Source: a virus. From it: a stretch of DNA of 32,211 nt. Below are positions 1 to 5,397 of this stretch, in pieces. How positions within the stretch are numbered: the first letter of the stretch is position 1; each line of letters starts with the position of its first letter. A program made the position numbers and the translations under genes. The DNA lies in the IMG/VR virus record IMGVR_UViG_3300017963_000568, positions 1-32,211 of that record; one strand, written 5' to 3'. The notes beneath the pieces were generated by a model. The model was not told the DNA's origin. It worked only from the letters and a program-made list of their open reading frames with translations, and did no database searches.

Positions 1-1
1 C

Positions 2-175
2 TGCGATCATATTAATGAAGAAGTGACAAAAGTCGATGCGCTGGTGGATACGGTCCGTGTAGCGATGAGTCGGCTTGAAGCCAATACAAAAATTACCTGG
101 ACGCTGTTACTTCTCGTCATCGGTGGCCTCATCAGCATTGCCTTTCAGATGTGGCAAGCAGGGGGGACCCCATGA
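2..175 (+). CDS. C-terminal part of a coiled-coil plus membrane-anchor protein (holin/XhlA-like)
   Basis: The gene is cut by the left edge; 57 codons remain in frame from base 2. The visible part is a charged, heptad-like stretch (EEVTKVDALVDTVRVAMSRL) followed by one hydrophobic segment (TWTLLLLVIGGLISIAFQMW) and a short tail. A short coiled coil followed by a C-terminal membrane helix is the layout of XhlA-type phage haemolysin/holin accessory proteins, which act with the endolysin at the inner membrane. The stop codon overlaps the next start (ATGA), so translation is probably coupled. The family call rests on layout only, because the N-terminus is missing; a tail-associated membrane protein is also possible. 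Confidence 0.55.
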   Translation, partial: CDHINEEVTKVDALVDTVRVAMSRLEANTKITWTLLLLVIGGLISIAFQMWQAGGTP

Positions 176-306
176 TTCTCTATCAGCGCATTAGTGCTCT
201 TGTGTTGGCAAGTCTGCTTCTCTGGATTATCTTGATGATGGTCCTGCCGTTTGTCACGGATGGCTTTTTTACACAATTACCAGTCCAGTCCCGGTCCAGC
301 GCGTGA
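172..306 (+). CDS. Small membrane-anchor ORF (44 aa), probable N-terminal half of a frameshifted gene
   Basis: It starts with ATG inside the stop of the upstream gene. Residues 8-28 form a single strong transmembrane or signal-anchor helix (ALVLASLLLWIILMMVLPFV), followed by about 15 residues ending SRSSA. A run of six T at 265-270 lies in the codons for Phe-Phe just after the helix. Moving -1 there joins it in frame to the following 96-residue reading frame with no stop between. The joined product would be a membrane-anchored periplasmic protein of about 140 residues, which looks more natural than either half alone. Either ribosomal frameshifting or a base miscount in the T run could explain this. 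On its own it could be a holin-sized peptide. Confidence 0.55.
   Translation: MILYQRISALVLASLLLWIILMMVLPFVTDGFFTQLPVQSRSSA
265..271 (+). other. Possible -1 frameshift point (T-run)
   Basis: In the upstream frame the codons are GGC TTT TTT ACA. A -1 slip on the T-run gives Phe-Phe-Tyr-Thr and enters the downstream frame, which is open from here to 593. The P-site re-pairing would be TTT to CTT, so this is not an ideal X-XXY-YYZ heptamer; an indel in the homopolymer is an equal alternative. Confidence 0.35.
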
Positions 307-593
307 CAGGAAACAAGCTTCTGTTGTCGTTGCATCGTCAGGCCCGGTTCCCAATGAATGGAACCTGTTCAAGAGAATTGGCCTGTGAATATACCGTGGA
401 ACTGGGAGAGTATCCGTGCCCCATTGAACCAGGGGAGCAGACCATCACATTCTTATATGTCCTCCCTCATGGCATGACGGGGGATTGTGTGCTTCGCGGG
501 CATGTTCGCTATCGTCCTTTTGGATGGATAGGCCCAGAGTTGACCACGCCCTGGCAGAGTGAAGTGTTTACGATACCAAATTCTGAAGGTTAG
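303..593 (+). CDS. Putative periplasmic beta-domain protein (C-terminal half of the split gene)
   Basis: As a separate gene it would start with GTG, overlapping the previous stop, and give 96 residues without a signal peptide or membrane helix. The sequence alternates hydrophobic and polar residues (EYTVELGEY, QTITFLYVLPHG, CVLRGHVRYRPFG) and has four cysteines, which suits a small disulphide-bearing beta-sandwich outside the cytoplasm. That location requires the anchor encoded just upstream, supporting one frameshifted gene. I recognise no family. Its position beside a holin-like gene suggests a lysis or superinfection role, but this is inference. The gene ends at 593 and the cassette-like region begins right after it. 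Confidence 0.5.
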   Translation: MTGNKLLLSLHRQARFPMNGTCSRELACEYTVELGEYPCPIEPGEQTITFLYVLPHGMTGDCVLRGHVRYRPFGWIGPELTTPWQSEVFTIPNSEG

Positions 594-610
594 TGAACGA
601 TAACTAAGTC

Positions 611-695
611 GCTTCATAACGCTCCATTTCAGCCGTCAAACACACGCCCTGATGACGGGCAACGCCTTTGATGCTGGCACGAACCGTTATGCGAT
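611..695 (-). repeat. attC-like recombination site 1 (leftmost)
   Basis: An imperfect palindrome with perfect 7-bp outer arms, CATAACG (615-621) and CGTTATG (685-691), and inner arms CAGCCGTCAAA (630-640) and TTTGATGCTGG (667-677) that pair with one wobble and one bulged base. GCCC/GGGC closes the tip. Read on the - strand it ends GCGTTATGAAGC; the same 12-mer ends the site at 1766-1877. Outer cores ending in GTTA, paired inner arms and a bulged base are the marks of integron attC sites. Confidence 0.5.
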
Positions 696-696
696 A

Positions 697-840
697 GGAT
701 TATACTGAAACTACAGCGCGCGGGTTTGGTCGCGCTGCAAATGTTTGTTAGAATGCCCCTGTGATAGATTCCGCTATCACTTTAACGGGCTGGCCGCCCG
801 TATCACTGCTCACCAGAGTTAGCATTCTGATTATTGTCAG
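697..840. repeat. Gene-free stretch with stacked hairpins
   Basis: No convincing gene lies here. It contains CAGCGCG/CGCGCTG (714-720 with 731-737), GTGATAG/CTATCAC, ACGGGC/GCCCGT, and an outer pair AGAATGC/GCATTCT that encloses the last two. On the - strand the element starts with TTCTAACAAAC, again resembling an attC left core. It may be one or two degenerate attC-like sites or a small structured RNA. Confidence 0.35.
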
Positions 841-852
841 ATGCCATAATCA

Positions 853-915
853 TCAGGAATCGAACCTGACTCCCTCCACACCAGTCCTCGATAAACGAGC
901 AGGAATCGAACCTGC
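853..915 (-). other. Two tRNA T-arm-like sequences, tRNA fragments
   Basis: On the - strand, TCAGGTTCGATTCCTGA (853-869) and GCAGGTTCGATTCCTGC (899-915) are perfect T-stem/T-loop sequences 46 bases apart, too close for two full tRNAs. I could not find matching acceptor or D-arm sequence for either, although a weak anticodon-arm-like hairpin precedes the second. They look like tRNA 3' fragments, possibly left by integration, rather than working tRNAs. Confidence 0.4.
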
Positions 916-966
916 ACTCCCTGCGCCTGCATTTTTACAGGCATTATAACTACAAATTCAAGTTCC

Positions 967-1206
967 TTAGCTAAATTTGATATTTTTAATTTCAAACCCA
1001 TCTTCTCGAAAAATTACTTCTTCTTTTGGATGCTCGATTCTTCTAAGATTCCACATCTCAGAAGCTAATTGGATGCTAATGTCATTCGGGCCAGTAGCAC
1101 CACAATTTTCACAACAGACGGCGTATTCTATCTCGCCGTCATCGTTCCCGAAATCAACTACTTCAACTTTTTTATTTAAACAAAAAGGGCATGGTTTCAA
1201 TTTCAC
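967..1206 (-). CDS. Lar-like zinc-ribbon protein
   Basis: This 79-residue protein begins with GTG preceded by CAGGAG at a good distance. It opens with KPCPFC and carries a second CENCGATGPN knuckle, then a WNLRR segment. CPFC, CxxCGA-GP and a following W-N-R are the pattern of the Lar/restriction-alleviation family. Lar proteins (Rac prophage, lambda Ral) relieve type I restriction, in part by raising host modification. Four cysteines should bind one zinc. It is a separate cassette on the - strand, flanked by attC-like sites at 1216-1345 and near 700-840, and lies two genes downstream of two DNA methyltransferases, fitting a modification/anti-restriction theme. The fold is clear; the anti-restriction role is inferred. 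Confidence 0.75.
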   Translation of the reverse strand: MKLKPCPFCLNKKVEVVDFGNDDGEIEYAVCCENCGATGPNDISIQLASEMWNLRRIEHPKEEVIFREDGFEIKNIKFS

Positions 1207-1215
1207 GATGCTTCT

Positions 1216-1345
1216 CCTGTAAGCCTGCTAACGCCTGCCATCAGATGGCGCAGCACAGAGTCAACCTGATAGCGGGTGATGAGTTAATAATTATCACTTA
1301 ATTTTTGCGGGCATCGGCTGCGCTCCTTTGCATGGCTTTGTTATG
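1216..1345 (-). repeat. attC-like recombination site 2
   Basis: It lies between the zinc-ribbon gene and the 1341-1748 gene. On the - strand it runs from TTCATAACAAAGCC to GGCAGGCGTTAGC. Inner arms GCGCAGC (1248-1254) and GCTGCGC (1317-1323) pair perfectly, and GCCAT/ATGGC pair outside them with unpaired bases between. The TAAC start and GTTAGC end match the outer cores of attC sites. Confidence 0.55.
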
Positions 1346-1748
1346 AAGTGACCACAGTATCTATCTTCTTGAAGTCACGGACAATTATAGTTTCTTCATG
1401 TGCTGAACATTCCAAAAAATATGCTTCATCCATCCAGGGGATACTATCGGGATCTCCATGTTTTCCACCGCCATACCAATATGTCCAGCCTACCCAAGTT
1501 CCATCACGTAATTGAGTTGCCACCGATTTTGATTCATAATTCCGTGACCAATCACAGCCAATATTCGTTTCTTCTCCACTCTCTCGAAAATTTGAAACAT
1601 AATCCCAGTGTATATTTTCTTTGACGAGTAATTCTTCATAGAATTTGTCAATATTCTTTTCTGTAATTGGACAGTTAGGTAGTGGGGCATCCCCATTTTC
1701 AAAAGCATCTTGCAAAATATCATATTTAATCGCTTGTTCTGGTGTCAT
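1341..1748 (-). CDS. Hypothetical cassette protein
   Basis: This 135-residue acidic protein starts at the ATG of MTPEQAIKYD, preceded by GAGGAAGG; an upstream ATG would run into the flanking palindrome. It has no signal peptide or membrane helix. The C-terminal half is rich in Trp, Tyr and Gly (TWVGWTYWYGGGKHGDPDSI), followed by a Cys-containing strand and EETIIVRDFKKID, suggesting a compact alpha/beta domain. I do not recognise the family. Its position as one ORF between two attC-like sites, facing the same way as its neighbours, is what is expected of an integron cassette gene, many of which are unknown. Confidence 0.6.
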   Translation of the reverse strand: MTPEQAIKYDILQDAFENGDAPLPNCPITEKNIDKFYEELLVKENIHWDYVSNFRESGEETNIGCDWSRNYESKSVATQLRDGTWVGWTYWYGGGKHGDPDSIPWMDEAYFLECSAHEETIIVRDFKKIDTVVTS

Positions 1749-1765
1749 AATCCTTCCTCGTCTAA

Positions 1766-1877
1766 GCTTCATAACGCCCGCCATAACCCGCCCAAAAGAG
1801 CGCGGAGACGAGCCTGTTATTAAACCGCCAATTTTGCGCCGCGCTCTTTGGGGTCGGCGTTCATGGCATTGTTAGCA
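1766..1877 (-). repeat. attC-like recombination site 3 (best stem)
   Basis: Inner arms CCCAAAAGAGCGCGG (1791-1805) and CCGCGCTCTTTGGGG (1839-1853) pair over 14 bp with one extrahelical A. Outer ends on the - strand are GCTAACAATGCC and GGCGTTATGAAGC. A long inner stem with a single bulged base and weakly paired cores is the structure the integron integrase recognises. The 3' end of the methyltransferase gene runs into this site. Confidence 0.65.
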
Positions 1878-2551
1878 AGCGACCCCACGCCAAACAGAGA
1901 CACTTGCCGTAATCGTTCGACAGCAACATCACAATATTCTTGTTCGACATCAATACCAATTGCCTGAAAGCCAAGATTCTGAGCAGCAACTAACGTTGAC
2001 CCGCTCCCCATATACGGATCACATATCACGTCTCTATGCTCAAGACGCAATTTCTGAATACACCATTCCATCAATGCCACTGGTTTCTGTGTAGGATGAA
2101 ACCGATCTTTCTCTGGCCTGACAAAACCCTGCTGCGTCAATGAAAAAATATAGAGTCCACGTCCGCCCGTCTTCGGGCCGATTCGATTATACCAGTTTTT
2201 CATCCAGGCGACTTCTCCATCTGCAAGAAATGCGCTCCCATTCTTAAACCGTTTATCCCATATAAGCAGCGTACCGGGAGGAACTTTCTGGGCAAAGTAG
2301 GAATATCCAAACAGTAGCACTTTCTTATATTTCAAAAGATGCTGAGGGTCAAATAAATCAGAATCACCGATAACAGGCTTATATACACGGTTCCTCTGTA
2401 CGCCACCCTTAAAGCGTGTATAATCAGTATCAAGTTGAGTCCCATACGGCGGGTCACTCACAATGACTGTAATATTCTGCAATTCTGGCAAAATAGCTTT
2501 ACAGTCTCCGTGATAAACTGTGATTCCGTTATGTTGATAATATGGACTCAT
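1820..2551 (-). CDS. DNA methyltransferase, beta-class order (DPPY)
   Basis: This 243-residue protein has catalytic motif IV DPPYG at residues 33-37, HPTQKPVAL at 152-160 and the AdoMet motif DPYMGSGST at 178-186. Catalytic motif before AdoMet motif is the beta-class order of N6-adenine/N4-cytosine methyltransferases, for example CcrM-like enzymes. It would transfer a methyl group from AdoMet to an exocyclic amino group; DPPY does not decide adenine or cytosine. No partner restriction enzyme is seen, so it is an orphan enzyme likely protecting phage DNA or changing host methylation. Its start overlaps the stop of the next methyltransferase (ATGA). The last 15 or so residues are read from the attC-like site, so the native C-terminus may have been altered by cassette joining. 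Confidence 0.88.
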   Translation of the reverse strand: MSPYYQHNGITVYHGDCKAILPELQNITVIVSDPPYGTQLDTDYTRFKGGVQRNRVYKPVIGDSDLFDPQHLLKYKKVLLFGYSYFAQKVPPGTLLIWDKRFKNGSAFLADGEVAWMKNWYNRIGPKTGGRGLYIFSLTQQGFVRPEKDRFHPTQKPVALMEWCIQKLRLEHRDVICDPYMGSGSTLVAAQNLGFQAIGIDVEQEYCDVAVERLRQVSLFGVGSLANNAMNADPKERGAKLAV

Positions 2552-3072
2552 AAGCCGCCTAACTTGTTATTATAAGGCTGGGTAGCAAAGGAAAACCCCA
2601 TAGAACCAGAATAACCAGTCCTAAAGTGAAAGGCCGTCACCGGTCTGTGTATTTCTGGGAATCCTACTGTCCTACCATCCCCATAAAAACGAGCATGAAC
2701 AATACCGCCTTTATCGTGAATCATTTTAACTGTCGAAAATACGTTAAAAGGCTTATCTGCTGGAAGAAGAAAAACAATATCTTTTGCAATATCGAAAGAG
2801 TGATCCATAAATTCAAAGAATTGCTTATACGGGGGATTCCCGATAATCCAATCAACTTGTTTCCCGTATGCGTAAAAGTCTTTCCCCTCTCTGATTTCAC
2901 ACCATTCAGCATCAGGTGGCAGATACTTCATAAAAACACCGGTTCCTTTTGACGGTTCAAGGATTGTGCCTGACGGTTTAAAAAAAGACACCATATCAGA
3001 CGCGATCCAATGTGGAGTATAAACCACATCTTGAGGGTCAAAAGCTATTTTTATGAGTTGCAACTGCACCAT
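2548..3072 (-). CDS. DNA N6-adenine methyltransferase (NPPY)
   Basis: The protein has 174 residues, starting at MVQLQLIKIA; reading further upstream would translate the palindrome at 3081-3215. It shows TPHWIASDMV, AdoMet motif LEPSKGTG (38-45), an acidic strand end (WCEIREGKDF), then NPPY at 79-82. This AdoMet-then-catalytic order with NPPY is typical of N6-adenine methyltransferases of gamma type. It is short and has no obvious target-recognition domain, so it may use a partner, perhaps the adjacent enzyme. No strong ribosome binding site precedes the start. The final codons contain GTTAGGC, an integron-type core, with no palindrome between the two methyltransferases, suggesting an old cassette fusion. 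Confidence 0.85.
   Translation of the reverse strand: MVQLQLIKIAFDPQDVVYTPHWIASDMVSFFKPSGTILEPSKGTGVFMKYLPPDAEWCEIREGKDFYAYGKQVDWIIGNPPYKQFFEFMDHSFDIAKDIVFLLPADKPFNVFSTVKMIHDKGGIVHARFYGDGRTVGFPEIHRPVTAFHFRTGYSGSMGFSFATQPYNNKLGGL
2557..2563 (-). other. Lone GTTAGGC core site inside methyltransferase overlap
   Basis: On the - strand the end of the first methyltransferase reads AACAAGTTAGGCGGCTTATGA. GTTAGGC matches the integron consensus GTTRRRY exactly and lies 6 bases before the next start codon. There is no hairpin here, so if real it is a remnant of a junction where the rest of attC was lost. Confidence 0.3.
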
Positions 3073-3080
3073 AGTGTGAA

Positions 3081-3215
3081 GCCTTATAACGCTATGCGTT
3101 ACAAGGCTTGCCATAGCGGGCTGTACCTTGTGAACCACACAAAAACTTGACCGGAAGTACGCTGCTGAAACTGGCGAGCGCGGGCAAGCTCTTGTGCACG
3201 CAATTGTTATGAGGC
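3081..3215 (-). repeat. attC-like recombination site 4
   Basis: On the - strand it runs from GCCTCATAACAATTGCG to GCGTTATAAGGC. Inner arms ACAAGGCTTGCC (3101-3112) and GGCAAGCTCTTGT (3183-3195) pair over 12 bp with one extrahelical T. The ends resemble known attC ends (TAACAATTCG start; the GTTATAA right core found in Vibrio cholerae repeats). It separates the gene-free structured block from the methyltransferase genes. Confidence 0.6.
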
Positions 3216-3675
3216 GGCCCCGCACCGCCTCTGCTTAGTCATATATTGCGAGTCACCCTCCCGGATGTGTGCTATGACTCCGTGGACATCGGGAATGTCA
3301 AGTTGATCAAGGGGCCACATCATGCCCTCTCTCGTCTATCCCTGCGGTTATTGGTGGTAATTCTCGCTCCGTAGTTCCCTGCTATCACCGGTCAATAGGT
3401 CGGGACGTATGCTAATAATTACCACCAAACGGGCCTCGCTGCGGGAATTCCGTTTAAAATTGCCCTGGTTACTCTCGTCCAGGGCCGCGCTGTATTATTT
3501 TTATGGCGGCAGGTTAGCCTGTCTTTCCAAGTGTCAACCCGTCTTTCTTTCAGGGTTCTCGCTCTTTCTAAGCTCAGAGAGCCTGCGGCATATGTACAGG
3601 CTATCCATCTTGCTGGCCGCTCGCTCAGGACGTCCCCGGCATTACCCGCTCGGTACTTCGTAGAAGCCTCATAAC
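3206..3675 (-). ncRNA. Candidate large structured noncoding RNA cassette
   Basis: No credible protein gene fits here. The block is bounded by 10-bp inverted repeats GTTATGAGGC (3206-3215) and GCCTCATAAC (3666-3675). Inside are many perfect stems: GGTGGTAATT/AATTACCACC (3353-3362, 3417-3426) enclosing a 54-base loop region, GCCCTGG/CCAGGGC (3462-3468, 3479-3485), AAACGG/CCGTTT (3427-3432, 3450-3455), AACCC/GGGTT (3536-3540, 3553-3557) and GAGGCGG/CCGCCTC (3211-3217, 3225-3231), which could end the transcript. Purine-rich loops such as ACGAGAGTAA on the - strand favour that strand. Candidates are a large phage RNA of the GOLLD/ROOL kind or a HEARO/omega-RNA; the block starts just after TTATGA, and HEARO RNAs are reported to sit after ATGA or GTGA. 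No HNH gene is present. Confidence 0.45.
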
Positions 3676-3712
3676 TTATTATTAGCAGGACGTTTTGCCC
3701 CGCCTCATAATA

Positions 3713-4105
3713 TTACTGTACGGGCCGTCGGAAAAAGAAGAAAAAGTACGTGGAGAATCCCCCATCCTCCGGGAGGTTCAGCACAGTGATAATTTCCCAG
3801 CCCTGCTTGCCATAGCCATTCATCATGGTCTGCATCCCACCAGGCCCTAACAACGCGAAATTTGCCACGTGCAGCGAATATTCCCAGGAGGGATATTTTA
3901 TAGCATCCGCCTCCAGATCATCGCGCTCCGTCGGAACGTGACAAAACACGCCTTCAAAAAGGGAAGCCGGCCCCGATTGGAGAACATCCTCGGACAGTGT
4001 GCGACTCATTTTCGCATACTCTGGTTGTGGAAATAGCTCTTGAAGCTCTTTATCTGCACAGCCAACACACACACAACAACACATCAAACAAATCAGTCGC
4101 TTCAT
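3713..4105 (-). CDS. Small lipoprotein with DUF4177-like domain
   Basis: This 130-residue protein begins MKRLICLMCCCVCVGC, a short signal peptide ending in a lipobox with the modified cysteine at residue 16. GGAGG precedes the ATG. The C-terminal part has WEYSLHVANF, then GYGKQGWEIITVLNLP and a YFFFFFRRP end. That W-E-Y, G-x-x-G-W-E and K/R-R-P pattern resembles the small DUF4177 domain. It is expected at a membrane facing the periplasm. It is the last gene of the left-facing group 4899 to 3713 and may be a phage-encoded surface or superinfection factor, but its function is unknown. Confidence 0.65.
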   Translation of the reverse strand: MKRLICLMCCCVCVGCADKELQELFPQPEYAKMSRTLSEDVLQSGPASLFEGVFCHVPTERDDLEADAIKYPSWEYSLHVANFALLGPGGMQTMMNGYGKQGWEIITVLNLPEDGGFSTYFFFFFRRPVQ

Positions 4106-4137
4106 TTGCCTCCTCCTTTTTTTTGTTGCAGAAACTG

Positions 4138-4347
4138 TTATCCGTTCTGAACCCTTCGAAGGTCTTTGTCTTGTTCCCGCTTCCTCAGGCGTTCAAAGAA
4201 CGAAATCTCCTTCACGATATACTTCGGGACATCTCGTTTTCCGGTTTCCCACATGTTCCAGACTGGTTGCCTGACACCCAACAGCACGGACACTTCTGCT
4301 TGTGTCAGGTGCCACCGTGCTCGAAATTGTTTCAGTTGTTCATTCAT
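4138..4347 (-). CDS. Small HTH protein (XRE-like)
   Basis: This is 69 residues with one helix-turn-helix, FRARWHLTQAEVSVLLGV then RQPVWNMWETGKRDVP, roughly residues 8-42. T-Q-A-E at the first helix and W-E-x-G-K-R at the end are standard XRE features. It ends in a charged helix that may dimerise. No good ribosome binding site directly precedes the ATG, so expression may depend on the gene just upstream (4378-4899), whose stop is 30 bases away. Next to an ADP-ribosyltransferase gene it could regulate or neutralise that gene, or be a general phage regulator. Confidence 0.8.
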   Translation of the reverse strand: MNEQLKQFRARWHLTQAEVSVLLGVRQPVWNMWETGKRDVPKYIVKEISFFERLRKREQDKDLRRVQNG

Positions 4348-4377
4348 AGAAAGAAAAGGGACTTGCCCCCTCCTCTC

Positions 4378-4899
4378 TTATATTTCTTCCAATTCAATAT
4401 TTCGACCATCCTTTGATACGGAAAGAACCTTGAATTGACTATTACAAGTAAACAGGACTTCTTTTTCATCGTCATCTGCATCAGGAAAAAGATGTATATA
4501 TGTCTTTCCTTGTTTGCTCTGGATTTTCAGGATGACTTCAAACTCATCCATGTCTGAAGTCTCCTGTGTCGGGGCCACATTATGATTTTCAACAAACTCA
4601 AATGACGTGGAGGCAGAGACAAACTCATCATATCGGACAATACAGCCGACCTTATGCCAAGCAGCAAAATTTTCTACCCAACTCTCATCGTACAGGCGGA
4701 CTTTCCGATATACCACACCCTGAAAGACTGGAAGATTCTTCAGAGCAGCAGAGAGTCGTTCTTTTCTGGCGATCTCATCTGCCGACAACTGAATGCCATT
4801 GCGAATCTTCATGTTCATGGCGCCGGTTACGCCATACATTATGTATGATCCAATGATTTCCTGATCACTCATAATTTTGATGTCATCTACTGCATTCAT
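4378..4899 (-). CDS. ADP-ribosyltransferase, R-S-E class
   Basis: This 173-residue protein carries the full R-S-E triad: Arg65 in VVYRKV, the S-T-S segment SASTS at residues 95-99, and E145-K146-E147 in DEKEVLF, an ExE motif as in arginine-specific toxins. VILKIQSKQGKTYIHL before ExE and FKVLSV after it match the core strands of VIP2/C3-like exoenzyme folds. It would move ADP-ribose from NAD onto a protein, probably arginine. There is no signal peptide, so it acts in the host cytoplasm or is packaged, as with T4 Alt. It has its own sigma-70-like promoter (4944-4971) and an upstream GGAGGAG. A small HTH gene follows. Host-takeover enzyme and toxin of a toxin-antitoxin pair are both possible. 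Confidence 0.82.
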   Translation of the reverse strand: MNAVDDIKIMSDQEIIGSYIMYGVTGAMNMKIRNGIQLSADEIARKERLSAALKNLPVFQGVVYRKVRLYDESWVENFAAWHKVGCIVRYDEFVSASTSFEFVENHNVAPTQETSDMDEFEVILKIQSKQGKTYIHLFPDADDDEKEVLFTCNSQFKVLSVSKDGRNIELEEI

Positions 4900-4943
4900 T
4901 GTGTGCTCCTCCGTGTTGTTAATGTTTCTTAATTACTATATCT

Positions 4944-4971
4944 AATATATAACATATTTATAATTTGTCAA
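4944..4971 (-). promoter_or_regulatory. Sigma-70-like promoter for the ADP-ribosyltransferase gene
   Basis: On the - strand TTGACA (4966-4971) and TATATT (4944-4949) are 16 bases apart in a very A+T-rich stretch. The predicted start is near 4937, giving a leader of about 38 bases with GGAGGAG before the ATG at 4899. Confidence 0.7.
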
Positions 4972-5092
4972 GAAAAAAATGCACTTTTTTTATAAAAATG
5001 TTATTTTTTTGATTTTAATCAATACCTTACACGGAAGAAGAAGATTCTTGTCCTCTACAGACTATCAGCACCACCGATGTAGCAGATCCCCC

Positions 5093-5380
5093 TCATTCCC
5101 AAAAGTGATCATCTACGAATTGGGAATATTGCAGGTCTCCCTCCTGTGAATACGTTTCCAGCCAGGCCCGCACCCCGCGCCACTGGGCCAGTTGGTCCAC
5201 GGTCATCAAGTCCTCGGCTTCGGTGATCAAGCGGCGCGCCTCTTCGCCATAGATGTGCTCTCGGCGCAGAACTTGCTCAACTTGTGTCAGATGCGCTTTG
5301 AGATCGGAAATCTCTGCACGCATCCGATCTAGCCGGGCTTGCCAAGTCCTATCTCGTCGAAATTCTGTAAGATCACTCAT
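5093..5380 (-). CDS. Hypothetical helical (coiled-coil) protein
   Basis: It has 95 residues if it starts at MSDLTEFRRD; an ATG four codons upstream directly abuts the GAGGAGG sequence. Residues 10-55 are a long charged helix (RLDRMRAEISDLKAHLTQVE) followed by a second helical part (EEARRLITEAEDLMTVDQLA). No cysteines, signal or membrane segments are seen. It is 17 bases downstream of the peptidase-like gene and probably shares its transcript. Residues 47 onward resemble no domain I know. A small structural or adaptor protein is likely, with function unknown. Confidence 0.6.
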   Translation of the reverse strand: MSDLTEFRRDRTWQARLDRMRAEISDLKAHLTQVEQVLRREHIYGEEARRLITEAEDLMTVDQLAQWRGVRAWLETYSQEGDLQYSQFVDDHFWE

Positions 5381-5397
5381 CTTCGTCCACATCCTCC

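Noticed and set aside
761-949. A 62-residue + strand ORF
   Set aside because: Its C-terminal half, RAGIEPALPAPAFLQAL, is translated from antisense tRNA T-arm-like sequence, a well-known source of false genes, and it has no ribosome binding site.
849-960. One or two complete tRNA genes
   Set aside because: T-arms are perfect, but acceptor and D-arm partners are missing and the two T-arms are only 46 bases apart.
3409-3663. An 84-residue + strand ORF
   Set aside because: It lies across the structured block, lacks a ribosome binding site and has odd composition; the paired stems explain the sequence better.
3206-3675. Group II intron
   Set aside because: No reverse-transcriptase gene, no GUGCG start and no domain V-like hairpin could be found on either strand by eye.
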